DNA of 64,000 nucleotides from Prevotella sp. GTDB taxonomy: Bacteria; Bacteroidota; Bacteroidia; Bacteroidales; Bacteroidaceae. Below are positions 17,301 through 25,385 of the stretch, piece after piece. Positions within the stretch are counted from its first letter, which is position 1; the number at the start of each line of letters is the position of its first letter. The notes below the pieces were generated by a model. That model saw only the letters and a list, made by a program, of their open reading frames with translations, was not told where the DNA came from and did no database searches. The position numbers and the translations under genes are program-made. The stretch lies in the NCBI GenBank assembly GCA_017474515.1, contig JAFVHN010000006.1, positions 62,001-126,000 on the forward strand. The letters run 5' to 3'.

Positions 17301-17738
17301 GCCCTCCACGGCCGAGTACCAGAAAGTGTCGCTGAACGTGTAGATAAGGGCGCCTACCAGTCCCGAGCCCTCAATGGCGATGACCTGCCACGGCGACAGG
17401 CCCTCCGCCCTGCCGTCGGACGACAGCAGGCGGCGCACCAGGTGCGTGATGGTCCAGAACAGGAACATGATGCACGCTGCCGAGAGCAATGCGCTCATCG
17501 TGTTCACCATGCGCGCCACCTGCGACGGGTCGCTCACGAACTGCGAGAAAAGGTTGGCCGTCAGCATGAAGAACGGTGCCCCCGGCGGGTGGCCGATTTC
17601 CAGCTTGTAGCCGGTGGCAATAAACTCCGGACAGTCCCAGAACGAGGCTGTCGGCTCAATGGTGCTGCAATATACGAAGGCCGCGATGAAGAAGGTCACC
17701 CAGCCCAGGATATTGTCCACAAGTCTAAAATTTTTCAT
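14346..17738 (-). CDS. DUF2723 membrane glycosyltransferase-like protein
   Basis: 1130 aa. The N-terminal half (about 1-720) holds many membrane segments and the diagnostic start ILGWVTFFIAAFVYCSTIEP with WDCPEFIATGYKLEIGHPPG, the region corresponding to the acidic motif of GT-C transferases. The family includes human TMEM260, an O-mannosyltransferase, and Bacteroidetes members are candidates for general protein O-glycosylation. The C-terminal soluble part (about 720-1130) looks helical and TPR-like (REKALKALDFCEKALPAYN, ELAKGYALLGQKEKARKITE). Sugar donor and target cannot be read from sequence. A composite repeat lies just upstream of the start. Confidence 0.9.
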   Translation of the reverse strand: MKNFRLVDNILGWVTFFIAAFVYCSTIEPTASFWDCPEFIATGYKLEIGHPPGAPFFMLTANLFSQFVSDPSQVARMVNTMSALLSAACIMFLFWTITHLVRRLLSSDGRAEGLSPWQVIAIEGSGLVGALIYTFSDTFWYSAVEGEVYAYSSAFTAVVFWLILKWEDHADEPHSDRWLVLITYITGLSIGVHLLNLLCVPAIVLVYYYKRFPNANLKGSICALVVSAAIVAAILYGVVPGIVTVGGWFELLFVNVLGMKFNTGLIIYILLAVAAVVWAISESQRGGSQLRQNVAFLLAVAMLGIPFYGYGTGAAITGIVVLALLALVLWKRVPGLPAITARMKNTATLCMLMLMIGYSTYAVIVVRSSANPPMDQNSPEDIFTLGTYLSRDQYGDRPLLYGQAYSSEVKYEPTGDGQYMKPVTTEGAPVYQRKEKASKDEEDQYFIVRHKFSYSFEQNMFFPRMYDSGHTQDYENWLQGAPDWVNTRRVYASQNDQNATVEIPSQAANWYFFLTYQCNFMYWRYFLWNFAGRQNDLQGHGDVLHGNWISGISLLDDMRLGKQELLPDDLKTNKGHNVFYCLPLLLGLLGLFWQACKGKKGIQQFWVVFFLFFMTGLAIVIYLNQTPQQPRERDYAYAGSFYAFAIWCGMGVAALIDMVATAMKKQKASVAAVIGAAALLVPLQMASQTWDDHDRSGRYTCRDFGQNYLMTLQDEGYPIIFTNGDNDTFPLWYNQDVEGVRTDARVCNLSYLQTDWYIDQMIRPAYKSPKVPITWPRLDYCSGTNEVVEVVPEFEEQILNHYKENPEEAKQFFGERPFELKDVLETFVRGRDRNGKYAYNVIPTDTLYVTIDKEAVRKSGMMMAADSIPDRMVISLKGKRALYKGDLMMLEMIAQCNWTRPIYVATTVGEENYMNLGDNFIQEGLANRISPFTTNNHHQPVEGAKSFDTEKTFYNMVNRYKYGGLEKKGIYLDETVMRMCLTHRHLFGDLVDNLLKEDKREKALKALDFCEKALPAYNIPHNVKSAIGGGSIELAKGYALLGQKEKARKITEEMVKDAFQYIDWCNALPDARAYSYQDEFVRAAYVVRNCIGIADIFDSNYAEKLADRYGKAEQAFYKKLPQEQEDGLFY

Positions 17739-17756
17739 TCCGTATTATTTGTTATT

Positions 17757-17945
17757 TCTACTTTTCAAATTTTATTGGAGTTTAGGAGTTCAGGAGTTTA
17801 GGAGTTTAGACGTTACTGATGGCGCAGCAAACATTTCACTCTTAGCCCACCTCCGGTCCTTCTCGTAAAGAGAGGGGAGCCTTGGTCCGCACGTCTTCCC
17901 CCCCTTGGGGGGATGAGAGGGGGGCTCACTCTTCACTCTTCATTA
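17757..17945 (-). repeat. Composite intercistronic repeat with GC module
   Basis: On the minus strand, toward the DUF2723 start: GC module (CCCCCTCTCATCCCCCC, then GGGGGGAAGACGTGCGG and GGCTCCCCTC), one GTGAAA unit, GCTGCGCCATCAGTAACGTC, then four TAAACTCC/TGAACTCC octads. This is the most complete minus-strand copy and shows that the modules belong to one polar element. Confidence 0.7.
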
Positions 17946-18115
17946 GAAGGCTTTCCTCCGCATAATTTGCAAAGGTACGCTTTTTTCACCGCACAGCCAT
18001 CGCTTTATCATATTTTAACCACTTTTTCCCCATTTTCCGTCCCTTTTTCTTCTTTTTCGGGGGGAAAGAGGCATGGCGTTACCACTCCCGGAACCATACA
18101 GCAACAGCATCCACT

Positions 18116-18317
18116 TTGTAAAAATTTTTCATGGTTTTTCACGAACTCCCGAGACCTTGACCGCAAATTTCGGGGAGAGATTTTGAAGATTGAGAGGAGA
18201 AATCTTGAAGATTTTCCCCCGAAATTTGCGGTCAAACTTCTTGGTTTCTTCAAGCCGTTGATTATCAATACTTTATAAAAATCACCAAAATTTATCAAAA
18301 TTGTAAAGATTTTTCAT
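18116..18317 (+). repeat. 185-bp-period palindromic repeat element, copy C
   Basis: Direct repeats TTGTAAAAATTTTTCAT (18116-) and TTGTAAAGATTTTTCAT (18301-) are exactly 185 bp apart. Perfect 15-bp inverted arms at 18157-18171 and 18221-18235 enclose 49 bp. TTGATTATCAA follows at 18258-18268. Plus orientation, upstream of the DUF1232 gene. Within the gap 17739-18611 only this element, the composite repeat, a strong promoter at 18408-18439 and a short leader ORF were found. Confidence 0.85.
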
Positions 18318-18407
18318 CAAAAAATACCTGCCGTGTTATCCATAAAAAAACGTGCTTGTTGTGAGCCAAGCAATGCCCTTTCGCAAACTGTGAAAAATGG
18401 ATAAAAA

Positions 18408-18439
18408 TTTGCAGGGTATCAATCTTTTTCGTACTTTTG
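18408..18439 (+). promoter_or_regulatory. Promoter TTTG-N20-TACTTTTG for the DUF1232 gene
   Basis: TTTG at 18408-18411, 20-nt spacer, TACTTTTG at 18432-18439. Full consensus. The leader to the DUF1232 start is long (about 165 nt) and contains a 48-codon reading frame from 18451. Confidence 0.75.
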
Positions 18440-18450
18440 CCGTCATAAAG

Positions 18451-18597
18451 ATGAAATCCGTCCGTGGAAGGCGTGCTTTGGCGCGTTTTGCGGTGTTATG
18501 GACGTATGCCCATGGGCACGGGAACGGGCAAGGAGAATTTGTTTTGCACCGGAGGATGGCCGACGGCTGCCCCCTGAGTGATATATGTATCATCTAA
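18451..18597 (+). other. Possible leader ORF (48 aa) ahead of the DUF1232 gene
   Basis: ATG at 18451, a few bases after the predicted transcription start, opens a basic peptide beginning KSVRGRRALARFAVLW and stopping at 18597, just before the DUF1232 start at 18612. It overlaps the alternative ATG at 18585 in another frame. Could be a regulatory upstream ORF or chance; there is no similarity I recognise. Confidence 0.3.
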
Positions 18598-18611
18598 AAG
18601 ACACTGTGAAT

Positions 18612-19004
18612 ATGGATTTACCCGATTTCATGAACTATAGCAGCCGGTTCACCAAGACCGGTTTTGTGGAAAAGATATCGCGCATTGCCAAGCGCGCCGG
18701 TGCGAAAATGGTGTATGCCGCCCTTGTGCTCTTCTATACCCTGCAGAGCGACAAGGTGCCGGTGAAGGACAAGGCAATCATCATTGGCGCCCTGGGTTAC
18801 CTGATAAGCCCGCTCGACGTGGTGCCCGACGCCATCCCCATTGCGGGGCTGAGCGACGACCTGGCCGTGCTGGTCTATGTGTTGCAGAAGATATGGGTTG
18901 ACGTGAACGACGACGTGAAGGAGAAAGCGAAGGAGAAACTGGCCAAATGGTTCGACGAGGACGAGATAGCGGAAATCAACGGGCTGTTTGAAAATGAAGA
19001 ATGA
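18612..19004 (+). CDS. DUF1232/YkvA-like small membrane-associated protein
   Basis: 130 aa from the ATG at 18612, where the text DLPDFMNYSSRFTKTGFVEK matches the usual family start. An alternative ATG at 18585 would add nine residues. The DUF1232 core is YLISPLDVVPDAIPIAGLSD in the middle, preceded by KVPVKDKAIIIGALG. The C-terminal part is a charged helix (VKEKAKEKLAKWFDEDEIAE). Function of the family is not established; members are small, hydrophobic-cored and often near membrane functions. Copy C of the 185-bp element and a consensus promoter lie upstream. A composite repeat begins directly at the stop codon. Confidence 0.85.
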   Translation: MDLPDFMNYSSRFTKTGFVEKISRIAKRAGAKMVYAALVLFYTLQSDKVPVKDKAIIIGALGYLISPLDVVPDAIPIAGLSDDLAVLVYVLQKIWVDVNDDVKEKAKEKLAKWFDEDEIAEINGLFENEE

Positions 19005-19150
19005 AGCCCCCCTCTCATCCCCCCAAAGGGGGGAAGACGTACGGCCATAAGGCTCCCCTCCTTACGGGAGGAGCCGGAGTGGGCTTAGATAGTGAAAATG
19101 GTTGCGCCAAAAGTAACGTCTAAACTCCTAAACTCCCAAACTCCTTAACA
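19005..19150 (+). repeat. Composite intercistronic repeat with GC module
   Basis: Order on the plus strand: GAAGCCCCCCTCTCATCCCC and GGGGGGAAGACGTACGGCC, GGCTCCCCTCC...GGAGGAGCCGGAGTGGGCTT, then AGTGAAAATGG, GTTGCGCC, AGTAACGTC, TAAACTCC octads. It ends 42 bp before the NupG-like start. Same polarity as the flanking genes. Confidence 0.7.
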
Positions 19151-19192
19151 ACAAAAAGTTGGACAATTGAAAAAGCTATAAAATATACGACT

Positions 19193-20497
19193 ATGAATCT
19201 GAAAGTACGTTTAGCGGTGATGAACTTCCTGGAGTTCGCCGTATGGGGCGCCTACCTCACATGTATGGGCAACTACCTCGGCATTGCCGGGCTGGGTGAC
19301 AAAATCTCGTGGTTCTACGCCATTCAGGGCATCGTGAGCATCTTCATGCCCACGCTGATGGGCATTGTGGCCGACAAGTACATACAGCCTCAGCGACTGC
19401 TGGGCCTGTGCCACCTGGTGGCCGGCGCCTTCATGCTGGGATGCTGGTGGCTGGGCGTGCAGGCCGGCTTCGGCAACGAGCTGCCCGACAAGTCGCTGTT
19501 CATTGCCCTCTACACGCTGAGCGTGGCCTTCTTCATGCCCACCATAGCGTTGGCGAACACCGCCGCCTTCACCATTCTGAAGAAGAACGGCATGGACACG
19601 GTGAAGGACTTCCCGCCCATCCGCGTGCTGGGCACCGTGGGATTCATCGCCACCATGTGGTTCGTGAACTGCGCCGTGTGGCAAGACGGGTCGTTCTCGA
19701 TGACGCTGGCCGACAACGCCCATAAGTTCCAATACACCTACATGCAATTCTTCGTGTCGGGCCTGCTGAGCCTGGTGCTCTTTGGCTACTGCTTCACGCT
19801 GCCGGAGTGCAAGATTGAGAAGAAGGAGCAGAAGGTGTCGCTGGTGGAGAGCCTCGGCCTGAACGCTTTCAAGCTGTTCAAGCGCCGCAAGATGGCACTG
19901 TTTTTCATCTTCTCAGCCCTGCTGGGCATGTGCCTGCAGGTGACCAACGGCTATGCCGGCCCGTTCATCACCAGTTTCAAGGGAACGCCGGAGTTTGCCG
20001 ACACCTTCGCCGCGAACAATGCCACGCTGCTGACCTCCATTTCTCAGATTAGTGAGGCCCTCTGCATACTGATGATTCCCTTCTTCCTGAAACGTTTCGG
20101 CATCAAGGTGGTGATGCTCATGTCGATGTTCGCATGGGTGTTCCGCTTCGGATTCTTCGGCGTGGGCAATCCCGCCATGCCCGGGGTGATATTCTTCATT
20201 CTCAGTTGTATCGTCTATGGCGTGGCCTTCGACTTCTTCAATGTGTCGGGCGGCATCTTCGTGGACCAGGAGTGCGAGCCGAGCATCAAGGCGTCGGCAC
20301 AGGGACTGTTCATGATGATGACCAACGGCCTGGGAGCCACCATCGGCACGCTGACCGCCGGCGAGATTGTGAACGCTTACTGCTCGTGGCAGGACGGATA
20401 CTTGGTGGGCAACTGGCAGACATGCTGGTTCATCTTTGCCGCCTTTGCCCTGGTGGTGGCGGTGTCGTTCGCATTGGCGTTCAAGCCGGAGAAATGA
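19193..20497 (+). CDS. Nucleoside:H+ symporter, NupG-like MFS permease
   Basis: 434 aa with about 12 membrane segments in two halves split by a cytoplasmic loop (LPECKIEKKEQKVSLVESLG, near residue 200). The N-terminus KVRLAVMNFLEFAVWGAYLT and the KDFPPIRVLGTVGFI stretch are typical of the nucleoside:proton symporter branch of the major facilitator superfamily, as in E. coli NupG/XapB. It would import nucleosides across the inner membrane. No nucleoside catabolic gene is adjacent, so substrate is inferred only from family. Confidence 0.85.
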   Translation: MNLKVRLAVMNFLEFAVWGAYLTCMGNYLGIAGLGDKISWFYAIQGIVSIFMPTLMGIVADKYIQPQRLLGLCHLVAGAFMLGCWWLGVQAGFGNELPDKSLFIALYTLSVAFFMPTIALANTAAFTILKKNGMDTVKDFPPIRVLGTVGFIATMWFVNCAVWQDGSFSMTLADNAHKFQYTYMQFFVSGLLSLVLFGYCFTLPECKIEKKEQKVSLVESLGLNAFKLFKRRKMALFFIFSALLGMCLQVTNGYAGPFITSFKGTPEFADTFAANNATLLTSISQISEALCILMIPFFLKRFGIKVVMLMSMFAWVFRFGFFGVGNPAMPGVIFFILSCIVYGVAFDFFNVSGGIFVDQECEPSIKASAQGLFMMMTNGLGATIGTLTAGEIVNAYCSWQDGYLVGNWQTCWFIFAAFALVVAVSFALAFKPEK

Positions 20498-20560
20498 GAT
20501 GAAAGCCCCCTCTGTCATCCCTCAAAAGGTGGAAGACGTACGGCCAGAGGGTTGGCTCTA
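20498..20560 (+). repeat. GC module fragment of the composite repeat
   Basis: AAAGCCCCCTCTGTCATCCC followed by GTGGAAGACGTACGGCC and GGTTGGCTC: a degenerate GC module without heptads or octads, same polarity as the flanking genes. Confidence 0.55.
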
Positions 20561-20596
20561 TATAATATAATAAGGTGAAAAAGCTGTTGGACGAGA

Positions 20597-21139
20597 ATGG
20601 TTAAAATTCCTCTGACTTTTTCTGACGTTGCGGAAATCGTGGGCAGCGACACGATGTCGCTTCTCACGCTTACTGATGCCGCTCGCGAGAACCAGCTTAC
20701 CATTGTCTGCGACAGGGCGGTGGCACAACAACTGGGACTGCGTGCCCGCGGCATGCCCGCCGCGCGCCTGCTTCTGCCCGAAGTGATGGGGACCGTGGCG
20801 CGACAGTGGGGAGGGCTGCAGCTGGAATTGATTATCGTGGGACTCGACAACGGCGTTTACAAAACGCTGCTGGTGAACACCGACACCATGGACGTGATGC
20901 CCATCAGGGCCAGCGACGCCGTGCTGTTGAGCGTGGCCGCCGGCATCCCCCTCTACATAGAGGAGCACCTTATGAAACGGCAGTCGGTGCCCTTTCAGGG
21001 CGGCGGGCCGGGCATCAATATCCCCGTGAACACGCTGAGCCTGGACATGCTCGAGAACGCCCTGGCGAAAGCCGTGGACGAGGAGAACTATGAAACGGCA
21101 TCGAAACTGAGGGATGAGATAGAAAGAAGGAGAAAGTGA
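20597..21139 (+). CDS. Bifunctional nuclease family protein (DUF151) with UVR motif
   Basis: 180 aa. The DUF151 domain (about 1-130) is recognised by IVGLDNGVYKTLLVNTD, RASDAVLLSVAAGIPLYIEE and the overall length; the plant BBD founder degrades DNA and RNA. A C-terminal UvrB/UvrC-type UVR motif follows (LENALAKAVDEENYETASKL, then RDEIERRRK), the usual Bacteroidetes arrangement. Cytosolic. It begins the plus-strand run that continues with rsmE after a composite repeat. Confidence 0.88.
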   Translation: MVKIPLTFSDVAEIVGSDTMSLLTLTDAARENQLTIVCDRAVAQQLGLRARGMPAARLLLPEVMGTVARQWGGLQLELIIVGLDNGVYKTLLVNTDTMDVMPIRASDAVLLSVAAGIPLYIEEHLMKRQSVPFQGGGPGINIPVNTLSLDMLENALAKAVDEENYETASKLRDEIERRRK

Positions 21140-21265
21140 AAAGTGAAGAGTGAAGAGTGAAAAATTTGCTGCCGCCATTTAAAAGGTGAAAAATTGAAAA
21201 AGGCTGCCGCCATCAGTAACGTCTAAACTCCTGAACTCCTAAACTCCTAAACTCCCAAAGTACCT
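21136..21265 (+). repeat. Composite intercistronic repeat (heptad, core, octad)
   Basis: GTGAAAA/GTGAAGA units start at the DUF151 stop codon, then AAATTTGCTGCCGCCATTT, a second GGCTGCCGCCATCAGTAACG, then TAAACTCC/TGAACTCC octads ending 20 bp before the rsmE ATG. This is the clearest plus-strand copy of the module order. Confidence 0.75.
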
Positions 21266-21285
21266 CTGAACTCCATATAGAAAGC

Positions 21286-22029
21286 ATGAAAGAAGCGCGT
21301 TATTTCTATGTCCCCAACGCTGGCGCCAAGAGCGAGCTGCCGCCCGACGAGGCCCTGCATGCCGTGCGCGTGCTGCGCCTGACAGCCGGCGACGAGATAT
21401 TCCTCATGGACGGCGAAGGCACTTTCTATAAAGCCAAGGTGACGCTGCCCACGGCCAAGCGCTGCGGCTATGACATCGTGGAAACGTTGCCGCAGGAGAA
21501 AGGCTGGCGCGGGAACATACGCCTTGCCGTGGCTCCCACGAAGATGATGGAGCGCATGGAGTGGCTCGTGGAAAAAGCCACCGAGGTGGGGTTCGACGAG
21601 GTGTCATTCCTCAACTGCCGCTTCTCAGAACGGCAGGCCGTGAGGTGCGACAGGATAGAGAAAATAGTGGTCAGCGCCATGAAACAAAGCCGCAAGCCGT
21701 GGAAACCCATCGTGAACGCCCTGCAGGACTTCAAGGCGTTCGTGGCGCAGCCCCGCACCGGCCGCAAGTTCATTGCCCACTGCTACACGGAGATAGCGCG
21801 TAAGGATTTCTTCTCCCTGCTCATGGAAGACGACATGCGGGGCGGCATCGGCGACATCACCGTGATGGTGGGCCCCGAGGGAGATTTCAGCACCGACGAG
21901 GTGCGGCTGGCCATGGAGCACGGCTTTGAGAGCATCACTCTGGGCGACTTCAGGCTGAGAACAGAAACGGCGGCACTGGCGGCCGTGATGATGGCGCAGC
22001 TGAGCAGGAGAAAGGAGAAAAAAGAATAA
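21286..22029 (+). CDS. rsmE: 16S rRNA (uracil-1498-N3)-methyltransferase RsmE
   Basis: 247 aa. N-terminal PUA-like domain (to about residue 70; HAVRVLRLTAGDEIFLMDGE), then a SPOUT trefoil-knot methylase domain. Knot signatures are ITVMVGPEGDFSTDEVRLA and ITLGDFRLRTETAALAAVMM, and WLVEKATEVGFDEVSFLNC with MKQSRKPWKP is also typical. It methylates U1498 of 16S rRNA. The gene is 9 bp upstream of the lipoprotein gene, suggesting cotranscription with the ABC transporter set downstream. Confidence 0.96.
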   Translation: MKEARYFYVPNAGAKSELPPDEALHAVRVLRLTAGDEIFLMDGEGTFYKAKVTLPTAKRCGYDIVETLPQEKGWRGNIRLAVAPTKMMERMEWLVEKATEVGFDEVSFLNCRFSERQAVRCDRIEKIVVSAMKQSRKPWKPIVNALQDFKAFVAQPRTGRKFIAHCYTEIARKDFFSLLMEDDMRGGIGDITVMVGPEGDFSTDEVRLAMEHGFESITLGDFRLRTETAALAAVMMAQLSRRKEKKE

Positions 22030-22038
22030 TCAGTGATA

Positions 22039-23310
22039 ATGAAAAAAAAGATTGTTTGGGTGGCCATGAGCCTGATGGCACTTTTCGTGGCCTCCTGTCA
22101 GGAAGACGACTACCAGAATGTCATTCCCAAAAATGTCATCGCCCTGGCTGCCGTTGATGCGGTCGCCATGGACGAGGGGAACGACTTTGCCGCACAATGG
22201 AAAGACAGCGGTATTGACTTTGCATCGAAAATATACCTCTTCGAGCTTCCCGACGGCACCTTTGGGCTGTCGGCCAGGCTCGACGATGAGGGAAAGATGG
22301 AAGAATGGATTGCGCAACAATCAGGAAAAGGGGACTTTGAACCCGTGGTGAAACGAAGGGACGCCTGTTTCTCTTTCTATAAGAACGCGTGGGTGATGGG
22401 TTTCCAGGGCCACAGGCTGGTGGTGCTCGGACCCGTGGTGCCCAGCCAGCAGGCACAGGTGCAGCTGAAGATTTCGGACATGTTGCGCCAGGACAAGGAG
22501 CAGGGCGTGAAGGCGTCGCGCATGATGACCGCCCTCGACAGCCTTGGCGGTCCCGTGGCACTGGTGGCTCAGGTGAGCGCCCTTCCCGAAAAGCTGACGG
22601 CACCCTTCACGCTCGGTGCCCCCAAGGACTGCGACCCCGCCCAGCTGTGGCTGTCGGCAACGGCGCAAGCCCGCGATAGCATCGTGAAGATTACCGGCGA
22701 GACCTTTTCATATAATAAACATATCAACGGAGAGCTGAAAAAAGCCTCGCAGGTGTTTCGCCCCATGACCGGGCGATATGCTGGGAATGTGTCGCAGCCC
22801 GTGGTATTCTCCATTCTCACCAACGTGCAGGGCGACCAGTTCCTGCCGCTGCTGAAGGGCAGCAAGAGCATTCAGGCACTGCTTGCCGGGATGAGCATGA
22901 AAATGGACGTTGACAAGGTGCTCGCTGCCGTTGATGGTGACCTCTGCCTGGGCGTGTCGGCCTTCTCGGAGGAGAAAGTACGGATGGGACTGGGCGTGCA
23001 ACTCGGCAACACCGGTTTCAAAGGCCAGATGGCGGAATGGCAGAAAGACGCGCAGCGCGGCTTCCACTTCGCCCTCAAAGACGGCGGGGTAGGGGAGAAG
23101 GCGGAATTCTTCTGCTCGAACGATGAGGCGCTGCCGTCGTTTCCCCCCATTGCCGATAACGCCTCGCCGTTGCGGCAACAGTTAGCGGGCGAGCGCCTGT
23201 GCCTGGTGATGAACCTTGAGGGGCAGGACAACGACTATTTGCAGATGGCCCGCGATATGCTGAAACCCCTTTTCGGCGATGTCTCCGCCATTGTATATGC
23301 CTTAAAGTGA
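22039..23310 (+). CDS. Lipoprotein, DUF4836-like
   Basis: 423 aa from the ATG at 22039 (a GTG six bases earlier is in frame but less likely). Lipobox FVASC near residue 19. The mature protein begins DDYQNVIPKNVIALAAVDAV and has several beta-rich repeats with GMSMKMDVDKVLAAVDGDLC, resembling the DUF4836 lipoproteins of Bacteroidetes. I infer this family from pattern only. It sits between rsmE and an ABC ATPase/permease pair, so it could be a partner of that transporter, but nothing in it is a known binding-protein motif. Confidence 0.7.
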   Translation: MKKKIVWVAMSLMALFVASCQEDDYQNVIPKNVIALAAVDAVAMDEGNDFAAQWKDSGIDFASKIYLFELPDGTFGLSARLDDEGKMEEWIAQQSGKGDFEPVVKRRDACFSFYKNAWVMGFQGHRLVVLGPVVPSQQAQVQLKISDMLRQDKEQGVKASRMMTALDSLGGPVALVAQVSALPEKLTAPFTLGAPKDCDPAQLWLSATAQARDSIVKITGETFSYNKHINGELKKASQVFRPMTGRYAGNVSQPVVFSILTNVQGDQFLPLLKGSKSIQALLAGMSMKMDVDKVLAAVDGDLCLGVSAFSEEKVRMGLGVQLGNTGFKGQMAEWQKDAQRGFHFALKDGGVGEKAEFFCSNDEALPSFPPIADNASPLRQQLAGERLCLVMNLEGQDNDYLQMARDMLKPLFGDVSAIVYALK

Positions 23311-23360
23311 AGAGAAACTTCTTTCTTTGTCATTTATCATATTTAGCGCAAGCGTAAAAA

Positions 23361-24005
23361 ATGAACTCCATACAGTTTAAATATGTCATCCCCCAGGTGT
23401 TTGCCTCTCGCGAACATCAGGACAGCGATGTGTGGCAGCAGGACGTTGTGTTCCAGCGCGGCAACACCTATCTCATTGAGGCCGAGAGCGGTAAGGGGAA
23501 AAGCACCTTCTGCTCATACGTCATGGGCTATCGCAACGACTTCAGCGGCCATGTGCTCTTCGACGACACCGACACGAAGTCGATGACCGTGGCGCAGTGG
23601 ACGGAAGTGCGCCAGAAACATGTGAGCCACCTTTTCCAGGAGCTGCGCCTGTTTCCCGAGCTGACGGCCCTTGAGAACGTGGAAATCAAGAACCAGCTCA
23701 CCCATTACAAGCAGCGCGAGGAAATTGTGCGCTGGTTTGAAATGCTGGGCATCGCCGACAAGCAGCATGCCAAGGTCGGTGTCATGTCCTTCGGCCAGCA
23801 GCAGCGCGTGGCTCTCATGCGGTCGTTGGTGCAGCCTTTCGACTTCCTGCTGGCCGACGAGCCCATCAGCCACCTCGACGACCAGAACGCCGCCATCATG
23901 GGCGACATCCTCATGGAGGAGGTGAAGAAACAGGGTGCCGCCCTCATCATCACCAGCATAGGAAAACACATCAATTTCAACTACGACAAGGTGCTGAAGC
24001 TGTAA
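23361..24005 (+). CDS. ABC transporter ATP-binding protein (LolD/MacB type)
   Basis: 214 aa. Walker A is ESGKGKST, the Q-loop region is HVSHLFQELRLFPELTALEN, the signature is an atypical MSFGQQQRVALMRSL in place of LSGGQ, and Walker B is FDFLLADEPISHLDD. The size and the SHLDD D-loop fit the small ATPases that pair with FtsX-like permeases (LolD, FtsE, MacB class). The permease gene follows 33 bp downstream, so the two form one transporter working at the inner membrane. Confidence 0.9.
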   Translation: MNSIQFKYVIPQVFASREHQDSDVWQQDVVFQRGNTYLIEAESGKGKSTFCSYVMGYRNDFSGHVLFDDTDTKSMTVAQWTEVRQKHVSHLFQELRLFPELTALENVEIKNQLTHYKQREEIVRWFEMLGIADKQHAKVGVMSFGQQQRVALMRSLVQPFDFLLADEPISHLDDQNAAIMGDILMEEVKKQGAALIITSIGKHINFNYDKVLKL

Positions 24006-24038
24006 GCCCGTCTTATTATTTTTATATCATCTGAAGAA

Positions 24039-25232
24039 ATGTCACTTATTTGGAAATTGCTTCGGCAGCACATCAGCGTTCCGCAGTTTCTCGGTTTTTT
24101 CTTTGCCAACCTCGTGGGCATGTTTATTGTCCTGCTTGGCTGTCAGTTCTATGCCGACGTGATGCCGGTGTTCACCAGCGAAGACTCGTTCATGCGCCAT
24201 AACTATGTCATCGTGAGCAAGTCGGTGGGAGCGGGCAGCGCACTATCGGGCCGTTCCAACAGCTTCACGCCGTCGGACACCGCCGCCCTCCTTTCGTCGC
24301 CATCGGTGAAGAGCGTGGGTGCCTTCTCGCGTGCCGAATACAACATACACGCCACCATGGGCATTCAGGGCAACAATTTCATCAACACCGAGCTGTTTCT
24401 TGAGAGTGTCCCCGACAAGTACGTTGACGTTCCCCTCAGCCAGTGGCAGTATGCCGAGGGCTCGCCGGAGGTGCCCATCATCCTTCCGCGTTCCTATCTG
24501 GCCATGTATAATTTCGGCTTTGCCCAGACGCATGGCCTGCCCAAGATTTCCGACGGCGTGGCCGGCATGCTCGATGTTTCCCTTTTCGTTCGCGGAAACG
24601 GTCACGAAGGCACTTTCCGTGGCAAGGTCATCGGTTTTTCCTCGCGCCTGAACACCATTCTTGTGCCCGAGCGTTTCATTCTTTGGAGCAACGGGCAGTA
24701 TGCGCCCTCGGAACATTCCGCCCCATCGCGCCTCATCATGGAGGTTGACAATCCCGCCGGCGAGCAGTTCACCGCGCTGCTTTCCGACAACGGCCTCGAA
24801 CAGGAGGACGACAACCGCCAGGCGGAGCGCATGACCTACTTCCTGCGCATTGTCGTGGTGCTGGTCATGGCGGTGGGACTGGTCATCAGCGCCCTCAGCT
24901 TCTACATCCTCATGCTCAGCATCTGGCTCCTTGTGCAGAAAAATGCCGAGAAACTTGAGAATCTGCTGCTGCTGGGCTACAGCCCTCGCCGCACGGCCTT
25001 GCCCTACCAGTTGCTCACCGTGGCCCTTAATGCCTTAGTGCTGGTGATTGCCCTGCTGGTGGTGTGGCTGGTGCGCGGCCGTTATCTCGACATGCTGCAG
25101 ACCCTTTCGGCCAGCGTCGATTTCCCCGGCATGCAGCACACCATTCTCCTGGGGCTGGCTTTGCTGCTTGTTGTGTCGTTTGTCAACATCATTGCCATCA
25201 GGCGGAAGGTTGCCAAGTTAAGTGAAAAGTGA
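24039..25232 (+). CDS. FtsX-like ABC permease
   Basis: 397 aa. One N-terminal membrane segment (FLGFFFANLVGMFIVLLGCQ) is followed by a roughly 230-residue periplasmic domain. Three more segments lie near the C-terminus (IVVVLVMAVGLVISALSFYI, YQLLTVALNALVLVIALLVV, ILLGLALLLVVSFVNIIAI). This four-TM layout is that of LolC/LolE/MacB/FtsX permeases, which move substrates through or out of the periplasmic leaflet. With a single permease gene a homodimer is likely. Substrate is unknown; the neighbouring lipoprotein might be relevant. The last residues (KLSEK) fall in a heptad-repeat start. Confidence 0.85.
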   Translation: MSLIWKLLRQHISVPQFLGFFFANLVGMFIVLLGCQFYADVMPVFTSEDSFMRHNYVIVSKSVGAGSALSGRSNSFTPSDTAALLSSPSVKSVGAFSRAEYNIHATMGIQGNNFINTELFLESVPDKYVDVPLSQWQYAEGSPEVPIILPRSYLAMYNFGFAQTHGLPKISDGVAGMLDVSLFVRGNGHEGTFRGKVIGFSSRLNTILVPERFILWSNGQYAPSEHSAPSRLIMEVDNPAGEQFTALLSDNGLEQEDDNRQAERMTYFLRIVVVLVMAVGLVISALSFYILMLSIWLLVQKNAEKLENLLLLGYSPRRTALPYQLLTVALNALVLVIALLVVWLVRGRYLDMLQTLSASVDFPGMQHTILLGLALLLVVSFVNIIAIRRKVAKLSEK

Positions 25233-25385
25233 AGCCCCGCCCCTCCAAAAGGCTTATAGCGAAAATGCGAAAACGCGAAATGCGAAAAACAACCCATAAC
25301 TCATAACTTATTTGACATAAGTTAATAATTCAAATGTTTTTTCACTTACCACACCGTAAAAGGTCGGCAAACGGATATTTATAAA

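Noticed and set aside
17913..18278. 121-aa plus-strand ORF
   Set aside because: Spans the composite repeat and copy C; no conserved protein signal outside the repeat.
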